This document shows, in pieces, positions 58,745 to 64,000 of a stretch of DNA of 64,000 bases. Under the pieces are notes generated by a model. That model was not told the origin of the DNA. It saw only the letters and a list, made by a program, of their open reading frames with translations, and ran no database searches. The DNA comes from Microbacterium lacticum (GTDB taxonomy: Bacteria; Actinomycetota; Actinomycetes; Actinomycetales; Microbacteriaceae): assembly GCF_006716815.1 (NCBI RefSeq), contig NZ_VFPS01000001.1, positions 868,001-932,000 of the forward strand, read 5' to 3'. Each line of letters opens with the position of its first letter. The first letter of the stretch is position 1. A program made the translations under genes and the position numbers.

Positions 58745-60265
58745 GTGACGACTTTCGCAGACATGGGTGTCGACGCCGACATCGTCGAGGCCCTGGCATC
58801 CAAGGGCATCGTGGATGCCTTCCCGATCCAGGAGCAGACGATCCCCCTCGGCCTTCCCGGCCAGGACATCATCGGTCAGGCCAAGACCGGCACCGGCAAG
58901 ACCTTCGGCTTCGGCATCCCCGTCGTGCAGCGCCTCGGCCTCGACCCGGCCCCCGGCGTGAAGGCGCTCATCGTCGTCCCGACGCGGGAGCTCGCCGTCC
59001 AGGTCTACGAGGACATGGACATGCTGACCTCGAACCGCTCGACGAGCGTCGTCGCGATCTACGGCGGCAAGGCCTACGAGGGGCAGATCGACCAGCTGAA
59101 GGCCGGCGCGCAGATCGTCGTCGGCACGCCCGGCCGCCTCATCGACCTGAACAACCAGCGCCTCCTCGACCTGTCGAACGCGACCGAGGTCGTGCTCGAC
59201 GAGGCCGACAAGATGCTCGACCTCGGTTTCCTCCCCGACATCGAGAAGATCTTCGCGAAGGTCGCGCCGGTCCGGCACACGATGCTGTACTCGGCGACCA
59301 TGCCGGGGCCGATCGTCGCCCTCGCCCGCCGCTTCATGTCGAACCCGATCCACATCCGGGCCTCCGACCCCGACGAGGGCCTCACGCAGGCGAACATCCG
59401 CCACCTCGTCTACCGCGCGCACTCGCTCGACAAGGACGAGGTCATCGCTCGCATCCTGCAGGCCGAGGGCCGCGGCAAGTCGGTCGTGTTCACGCGCACC
59501 AAGCGCGCCGCCCAGCGCCTCGTCGACGAGCTGAACGACCGCGGGTTCAACGCGGGCGCCGTGCACGGCGACATGAGCCAGGAGGCGCGCGAGCGCTCGA
59601 TGGCCGCGTTCAAGGCCGGCAAGAAGGACATCCTCATCGCGACCGACGTCGCCGCCCGCGGCATCGACGTCGACGACGTCACGCACGTGATCAACCACAC
59701 GATCCCCGACGACGAGAAGACCTACCTGCACCGCGCCGGCCGCACCGGCCGCGCCGGCAAGACCGGCATCGCGGTCACCTTCGTCGACTGGGAGGACCTG
59801 CACAAGTGGGCCCTCATCAACCGGGCGCTCGAGTTCGGCCAGCCCGACCCGGTCGAGACGTACTCGTCGAGCCCGCACCTCTACGAAGACCTCGACATCC
59901 CCGCCGGCACGAAGGGTCGCATCGCGAAGGCGCCGCGCACCGGCACCGTCCGCACCGCGCCGGACCGCACGCCGCGGCCCGAGCGCGCGGCCGACGTCGC
60001 CGCCGAGGGCACGACCGAAGGCGGCACGCGTCGCCGTCGCCGCCGCCGCTCCGGCGCGCAGAGCGTCGGGTCGACGTTCACCGAGGGCGCCGAAGGGGCC
60101 GTGGATGCCTCGGCTCCGGGCACTCTCACGGCCGAGCGCGCCGCCGAGGGCGCGGGCACGCACGACGGCGAGGGCAAGGAGCACCACGACGGCAAGCCCG
60201 CCCCGGCCCGGCGTCGTCGTCGCGGCGCCGGTGGCGGTGGCGCCGCTCCCGCGGCCGGCGCCTGA
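58745..60265 (+). CDS. DEAD-box RNA helicase
   Basis: 506 residues. RNA unwinding and ribonucleoprotein remodelling, often cold-shock linked. Motifs in order: Q-region FPIQEQTIPLGL, I AKTGTGKTFGFG, Ia PTRELAVQ, Ib TPGRLIDL, II VLDEADKMLD, III SATMPG, IV VVFTRTK, V TDVAARGIDV, VI HRAGRTGRAGK. Residues ~420-506 form a disordered basic tail (RRRRRRSG..., GRRRRGAGGGG) typical of actinobacterial RhlE-type proteins. GTG 58745 (VTTFADMGVDADIVEAL) is preferred to the GTG-like frame start at 58688, which adds non-family residues. Confidence 0.92.
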   Translation: MTTFADMGVDADIVEALASKGIVDAFPIQEQTIPLGLPGQDIIGQAKTGTGKTFGFGIPVVQRLGLDPAPGVKALIVVPTRELAVQVYEDMDMLTSNRSTSVVAIYGGKAYEGQIDQLKAGAQIVVGTPGRLIDLNNQRLLDLSNATEVVLDEADKMLDLGFLPDIEKIFAKVAPVRHTMLYSATMPGPIVALARRFMSNPIHIRASDPDEGLTQANIRHLVYRAHSLDKDEVIARILQAEGRGKSVVFTRTKRAAQRLVDELNDRGFNAGAVHGDMSQEARERSMAAFKAGKKDILIATDVAARGIDVDDVTHVINHTIPDDEKTYLHRAGRTGRAGKTGIAVTFVDWEDLHKWALINRALEFGQPDPVETYSSSPHLYEDLDIPAGTKGRIAKAPRTGTVRTAPDRTPRPERAADVAAEGTTEGGTRRRRRRRSGAQSVGSTFTEGAEGAVDASAPGTLTAERAAEGAGTHDGEGKEHHDGKPAPARRRRRGAGGGGAAPAAGA

Positions 60266-60281
60266 CCGGCGACCGCCCTCT

Positions 60282-60330
60282 GACGGACGTCGCTCTCCGA
60301 CGTACGTCGCTCTCCGACGCACATCGCGGC
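60282..60330. repeat. 17-bp tandem repeat downstream of the helicase gene
   Basis: Units 60282-60298 and 60299-60315 (GACG-x-ACGTCGCTCTCC) differ at one base; a partial third copy follows from 60316. The intergenic region to the next gene is 180 bases and holds nothing else I recognise except GAAGGGG before ATG 60446. Confidence 0.75.
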
Positions 60331-60445
60331 GACCCACGGGAACTCGGTGTCACGCGGCATGTCCTACGACGCGCCGCGTGACTCCGGATCGCTGCAGTGA
60401 GCAGCGAGCGACCTGTCGTCGCGCCGCCTTACTGAAGGGGTTGTC

Positions 60446-60633
60446 ATGCGTTTCTTGGAAGACGCCGTGGAGTATCACGGCTTTTGGGCCTCTTTCTGGG
60501 ACCTGATCTGGTGGTTCCTCGCGGTCTTCATCTTCGTCGCGTACCTGTTCGCGCTGTGGCGAAGAGTCTGCTCGACGCGGGCGCGATCTCGCCGTCGGAG
60601 TACGAGACCCTGAAGGCCAAGGCGCTCGCCTGA
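60446..60633 (+). pseudogene. SHOCT-type membrane protein broken by an internal deletion and frameshift
   Basis: The start is intact: GAAGGGG, then ATG 60446 and MRFLEDAVEYHGFWASFWDLIWWFLAVFIFVAYLFAL, the standard N-terminus with one helix of small actinobacterial SHOCT proteins. The frame then shifts and ends at 60613 after 55 residues. In another frame the sequence AKSLLDAGAISPSEYETLKAKALA runs to TGA at 60633: this is the C-terminal SHOCT helix of the same kind of protein. The middle (second helix and linker, probably 70 or so residues) is missing between ~60556 and 60560. No ordinary reading gives an intact protein. Confidence 0.8.
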
Positions 60634-60669
60634 GAGCCGGCCTCGCCGCGGCGCGCCGGTCTGCGCGGA

Positions 60670-61527
60670 CTACGCGTAGACCGGGGCGCTGCCGGTTCCG
60701 CGGTCGATGATCCGCGCGACCATGTCGTCGCTGGTGGTGTGCTCACCGGGCTGGTTGGGCTTTCCCAGCCCGTGGTAGTCGCTCGATCCGGTCACGATGA
60801 GATCCCGCGCGGCCGTGAGCGCGCGCAGGCGCCCGAGGGCGGGTTCGACGTTCTCGCGGTGGCCGAGTTCGAAGCCGGCCAGGCCCGCGTCGAGCATCCG
60901 CTCCACGAGGGCATCGGGCAGCAGTCCCGCCCGTCCTGCCGGGTGGGCGATGACGGGCACGCCGCCGGCTCCGGCGATCGCGGCCACCGCCGTGACGGGG
61001 TCGGGAGCGTAAAGAGAGACGTAGTAGTCGCTGCCGGGATGCAGGATGCCGGCGAACGCCTCGCCCCGGTCGCCGACGAACCCCTTCGCCACGAGGGCGT
61101 CGGCGAGGTGCGGCCTGCCCACGGTGGCCCCGGCCGCCGTCTGCGCGAGGATGTCGTCCCACCTCAGCTCGTAGTCGCGGCCGATGCGGTCGGCCATCTC
61201 CCGCGCGCGGGTGAGCCGCGACGATCGGATGCGCGTGGTGAGGGCGCGCAGCTCCGCGTCGTCGGGGTCGAACAGGTAGCCGAGCACGTGCACGCTCCGC
61301 CACTCGTACTGCGCCGACAGCTCCATGCCCGGCAGGAGCGTCATGCCGAGCGAGACCACGGCCTCGGCGGCCTCGGCCCACCCCGAGGTCGTGTCGTGGT
61401 CGGTGAGGGCGATCGTCCGGAGGCCCGCCCGGTGCGCCGAGGCCACAACGCCTGCGGGCGGTTCGGTGCCGTCGGAGTGATCGGAGTGCAGGTGCAGGTC
61501 GCTCGGACCGTGAAAGCGACTCGCCAT
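60670..61527 (-). CDS. PHP-domain phosphoesterase
   Basis: 285 residues. Metal-dependent phosphoesterase of the PHP superfamily. Metal-binding segments DLHLHSDHSDGTEPPAG (residues ~10-26), ALTDHDTTSGWAEA, LLPGMELSAQY, VPVIAHPAGR and IVTGSSDYHG are present. Similar actinobacterial proteins are annotated as 3',5'-nucleoside bisphosphate phosphatases (YciV/RnaseAM-like); that is the best guess. TACGCT 6 bases before ATG 61527 predicts a leaderless mRNA. Confidence 0.87.
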   Translation of the reverse strand: MASRFHGPSDLHLHSDHSDGTEPPAGVVASAHRAGLRTIALTDHDTTSGWAEAAEAVVSLGMTLLPGMELSAQYEWRSVHVLGYLFDPDDAELRALTTRIRSSRLTRAREMADRIGRDYELRWDDILAQTAAGATVGRPHLADALVAKGFVGDRGEAFAGILHPGSDYYVSLYAPDPVTAVAAIAGAGGVPVIAHPAGRAGLLPDALVERMLDAGLAGFELGHRENVEPALGRLRALTAARDLIVTGSSDYHGLGKPNQPGEHTTSDDMVARIIDRGTGSAPVYA

Positions 61528-61533
61528 GCTGCG

Positions 61534-61539
61534 AGCGTA
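61534..61539 (-). promoter_or_regulatory. -10 element (TACGCT) of the leaderless PHP gene
   Basis: On the minus strand TACGCT, six bases, then ATG 61527. Confidence 0.55.
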
Positions 61540-61614
61540 TCGGGATGCCACGCCGCCCGGTTCCGGCGACGCGTCGACACGCCTCCGACGCACGCTTCTC
61601 CCAGCCTCGGCACG

Positions 61615-61620
61615 TAGAGT
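61615..61620 (+). promoter_or_regulatory. -10 element (TAGAGT) of the leaderless EEP-family gene
   Basis: TAGAGT ends 7 bases before GTG 61628. Confidence 0.55.
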
Positions 61621-61627
61621 CGTCCGC

Positions 61628-62644
61628 GTGCTGCGCCTGCTCGGAATCCTGATCACCGTGCTCGCGGCGATCGCCGCCGCCGTGGTCACGTGGCCGCAGT
61701 TCTTCCGCCTCGAGCGCACCTTCCCGATCGCGCAGATCGTGTCGCTGCGGGGGCCGCTGACGGTCGCGTTCGCCGCGCTGTTCGTCATCATGCTGCTGCT
61801 CTGCGCCGTCCGGGCGCTCCGCGGCTTCGCGGCATCCATCGCGGTCATCGCCGCCGTGGCGGCCGTCGCCGGCGGAGGCATCCTCCTCGCGCGCGGCATC
61901 GGCGGCGACCCGCTGCCCACCAAGACCGCCGACGCGATCCGCGTGATGACCTGGAACACCGCGGGCGCCGCGACCGACCCGCAGCTGATCGCCAAGACCG
62001 CCGTCGCGATGCAGGCCGACGTCGTCGCTCTGCCGGAGACGACGATCGAGGCGGGCGAGGCCGTCGCCATCGCGATGCGCGAGATGGGGTCGCCGATGTG
62101 GGCGCACCACGAGGCGTACCCGGGCTGGGCGGCGAACTCCACGACGCTCCTGATCTCCCCGGATCTCGGCGACTACGCCGTCGTCGAGTCGACCTCGGGC
62201 GACACCACGAACACCGCCACCGTCCCGACCGTGGTGGCCATGCCGGTCGACGGATCGGGGCCGACGATCGTCGCGGCGCACGCCGTCGCGCCGCGGCAGG
62301 ACGACATGGACCAGTGGCGGGAGAGCCTCACCTGGCTCGGCGACCAGTGCGCGAGCGAGAACGTCATCATGGCGGGCGACTTCAACGCGACGGTCGACCA
62401 CATGGACCGGCTCGGCGTCGACGGCGGCGATCTCGGCCGCTGCCACGACGCGGCGGTCGCGGCCGGAGCCGGCGCCGTCGGCACCTGGTCGACCGGCTGG
62501 CCGTCCCTTCTCGGCACGCCCATCGACCATGTGCTCGCGACGGATGCCTGGACCGCGACCGGCGCCGTCGTGCTGACCTCGCTCGATCAGAGCGGCAGCG
62601 ATCACCGTCCGCTCGTCGCGCAGCTCGAGCCCGCCGCCCGCTGA
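61628..62644 (+). CDS. membrane-anchored endonuclease/exonuclease/phosphatase family protein
   Basis: 338 residues. Three hydrophobic helices (~1-100) are followed by an extracytoplasmic EEP domain: IRVMTWNTAGA (catalytic Asn), VVALPETTIEAG (Glu), NVIMAGDFNATVDH (Asp/Asn), and DQSGSDHRPLVAQL (Asp-His). The topology puts the enzyme outside the cytoplasm; such proteins hydrolyse nucleic acids or phospholipids, and the substrate is unknown here. GTG 61628 is chosen from the helix and -10 positions. Divergent from the PHP gene. Confidence 0.87.
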   Translation: MLRLLGILITVLAAIAAAVVTWPQFFRLERTFPIAQIVSLRGPLTVAFAALFVIMLLLCAVRALRGFAASIAVIAAVAAVAGGGILLARGIGGDPLPTKTADAIRVMTWNTAGAATDPQLIAKTAVAMQADVVALPETTIEAGEAVAIAMREMGSPMWAHHEAYPGWAANSTTLLISPDLGDYAVVESTSGDTTNTATVPTVVAMPVDGSGPTIVAAHAVAPRQDDMDQWRESLTWLGDQCASENVIMAGDFNATVDHMDRLGVDGGDLGRCHDAAVAAGAGAVGTWSTGWPSLLGTPIDHVLATDAWTATGAVVLTSLDQSGSDHRPLVAQLEPAAR

Positions 62645-62712
62645 CCGTCGGCGCGGCCGTCGCGCGTGCACTCCGACGTGCCCGCCGCATGCCGGAGTGG
62701 GAGACTGGAGGC

Positions 62713-64000
62713 ATGAGCACGAACGAGACCGACACGACGACTGCCGAGCCCCAGCCGGCCGCCGAGAACCTCAACCGCAAGCAGCCCTTCCCGCGCGGGT
62801 TCCTCGAGACGATCTCGACGGGCTGGGCCGACCGCCCCGAGCAGACTCCCCCGCCGCGCGCGCAGGCGCCTCACGCCGCCGCCCGCCGCGACGCGCTGTC
62901 CGCCGCCTTCCCCGGCAAGCGGCTCGTCCTCCCCGCCGGCACCTACAAGCAGCGCTCGAACGACACCGACTACCCGTTCCGCGCACACTCCGCGTTCGCG
63001 CACCTCACCGGCTGGGCGAGCGACGCCGTGCCCGACTCGGTGCTCGTGTTCGAACCGACCGGCGAGACCGGCCACGACGTGACCCTGTACCTCCGCGAGC
63101 GGGCCGACCGCACGACGGCGGAGTTCTACGGCGACGCCACGATCGGCGAGTTCTGGATCGGTCCCCGGCCAGCCCTCGGCGGCGTGGCATCCGACCTCGG
63201 CCTCGCGACGGCGCACCTCGATGCGTTCGACACGCTCCCCGGCGACCTCGTGCTGGAGGAGGACGCCGACCTGACGCGCTTCGTCTCGGAGCTGCGGCTC
63301 GTGAAGGACGCCTACGAGATCGAGCAGCTGCGGCTCGCCGTCGCGGTCACCGCGCGCGGCTTCGACGACATCGTCGCGGACCTCCCCCGGATCATCGACA
63401 CGCCCCGCGGCGAGCGGGCGGTGGAGGGCATCTTCCACCAGCGCGCCCGCATCGAGGGCAACGGTGAGGGCTACGACACGATCGCCGCGTCGGGCCCGCA
63501 CGCCTGCTACCTGCACTGGACCCGGAACGACGGCGCCGTCGTGCCGGGCGACCTGATCCTCGTCGACGCGGGTGTCGAGGTCGACAGCCTGTACACCGCC
63601 GACATCACGCGCACGCTCCCCGTGTCGGGGACCTTCACCGACGTGCAGCGCCGCGTGTACGACACGGTGCTCGAGGCCGCCGATGCGGCGTTCGCCGTCG
63701 CGAAGCCCGGCGTGCGCTTCCGTCAGGTGCACGAGGCCGCGATGGCCGTCATCGCCCGCCGCACGGCCGAGTGGGGGCTGCTGCCGGTCACGGCCGAGGA
63801 GGCGCTCGACGCCGACGCCGGCGGCCAGCACCGCCGCTACATGGTGCACGGCACCAGTCACCACCTCGGCATCGACGTGCACGACTGCGCGCAGGCCCGT
63901 CGCGAGATGTACTACGACGGCATCCTCGAGGAGGGCATGGTCTTCACGATCGAGCCGGGCCTGTACTTCCAGATCGACGATCTGACCGTGCCCGAGGAGT
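62713..64000 (+). CDS. pepP: aminopeptidase P family protein, partial (3' end beyond window)
   Basis: Open to the window edge, 429 residues seen. Xaa-Pro aminopeptidase: N-terminal domain (~60-200) and pita-bread metallopeptidase domain with dimetal ligands VDAGVEVDSLYTADITR (two aspartates), GTSHHLGIDVHD (His), and VFTIEPGLYF (Glu); the final Glu would be just beyond 64000. It removes residues before proline. GGGAG is ~10 bases before ATG 62713. The 68 bases before it contain nothing else identifiable. Confidence 0.93.
   Translation, partial: MSTNETDTTTAEPQPAAENLNRKQPFPRGFLETISTGWADRPEQTPPPRAQAPHAAARRDALSAAFPGKRLVLPAGTYKQRSNDTDYPFRAHSAFAHLTGWASDAVPDSVLVFEPTGETGHDVTLYLRERADRTTAEFYGDATIGEFWIGPRPALGGVASDLGLATAHLDAFDTLPGDLVLEEDADLTRFVSELRLVKDAYEIEQLRLAVAVTARGFDDIVADLPRIIDTPRGERAVEGIFHQRARIEGNGEGYDTIAASGPHACYLHWTRNDGAVVPGDLILVDAGVEVDSLYTADITRTLPVSGTFTDVQRRVYDTVLEAADAAFAVAKPGVRFRQVHEAAMAVIARRTAEWGLLPVTAEEALDADAGGQHRRYMVHGTSHHLGIDVHDCAQARREMYYDGILEEGMVFTIEPGLYFQIDDLTVPEE

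Overview
This window is chromosomal DNA from a high-GC actinobacterium. It is most likely a Microbacterium or close Microbacteriaceae relative, inferred from GC-rich codon use, a C50-carotenoid operon, Ku/LigD end joining, several actinobacterial families of unknown function (DUF3039, DUF3107, DUF2342, DUF6328, UPF0182) and many leaderless GTG/ATG starts. Almost all of it is ordinary, densely packed core chromosome. The exception is the first ~2.2 kb, a phage packaging module read leftward that ends directly against a truncated tadC gene.

Layout. 1-2.2 kb: large terminase (cut by the window edge), small terminase and an unknown phage-type protein. 2.2-5.1 kb: tadC (broken at the junction), tadB and tadA of a Tad pilus/secretion locus. 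5.1-7 kb: formate/nitrite transporter with a palindrome inside its promoter, tRNA-Leu(TAG), DedA protein. 7-10.4 kb: divergent ku and ligD (non-homologous end joining). 10.4-15.7 kb: a membrane protein, a CDF zinc-type exporter with a Zur-box-like site upstream, the murI-rph-rdgB operon and divergent pncB. 15.7-19 kb: DUF3039 protein and an ABC exporter pair whose ATPase carries an unusual ~200-residue acidic extension. 19-22 kb: a nucleotidyltransferase and several small proteins, one ending in a 9-bp DNA repeat. 22-28.8 kb: maltokinase, three CDP-glycerol glycerophosphotransferase-like enzymes and a family 2 glycosyltransferase (cell-wall glycopolymer work). 28.8-33.1 kb: HtrA-type protease, aminotransferase, amidohydrolase and DUF6328 protein. 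33.1-33.3 kb: initiator tRNA-fMet and a strong terminator. 33.3-39.5 kb: a MarR regulator divergent from idi-crtE-crtB-crtI-crtYe-crtYf-crtEb, every junction overlapping by 1-4 bases or separated by two; this operon should make a decaprenoxanthin-like C50 carotenoid. 39.6-60.3 kb: a block resembling the conserved mycobacterial order around uvrD2 and adnAB: UPF0182, YlbL-type protease, DUF2342, cyclodehydratase-like protein, UvrD2, NudC, a degenerate kinase, AdnB, AdnA, DUF3107, ferritin-like protein and DEAD-box helicase. 60.3-64 kb: a SHOCT-type gene broken by an internal deletion, a PHP phosphoesterase, a membrane-anchored endonuclease/exonuclease/phosphatase protein and an aminopeptidase P cut by the window edge.

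A theme across the window is leaderless expression. About twenty genes have a TANNNT-like -10 hexamer ending only 6-8 bases before the start codon and no room for a ribosome binding site. In one place the -10 forms the loop of the upstream gene's terminator hairpin. I see no CRISPR array, insertion sequence or rRNA, and no stretch over 300 bases without a gene. I did not find a clearly new multi-gene system. The best leads are the phage/tadC junction, the Zur-type site before the CDF exporter, the terminator/promoter/start overlap at 28.75 kb, the pseudokinase beside adnAB and the internally deleted SHOCT gene.
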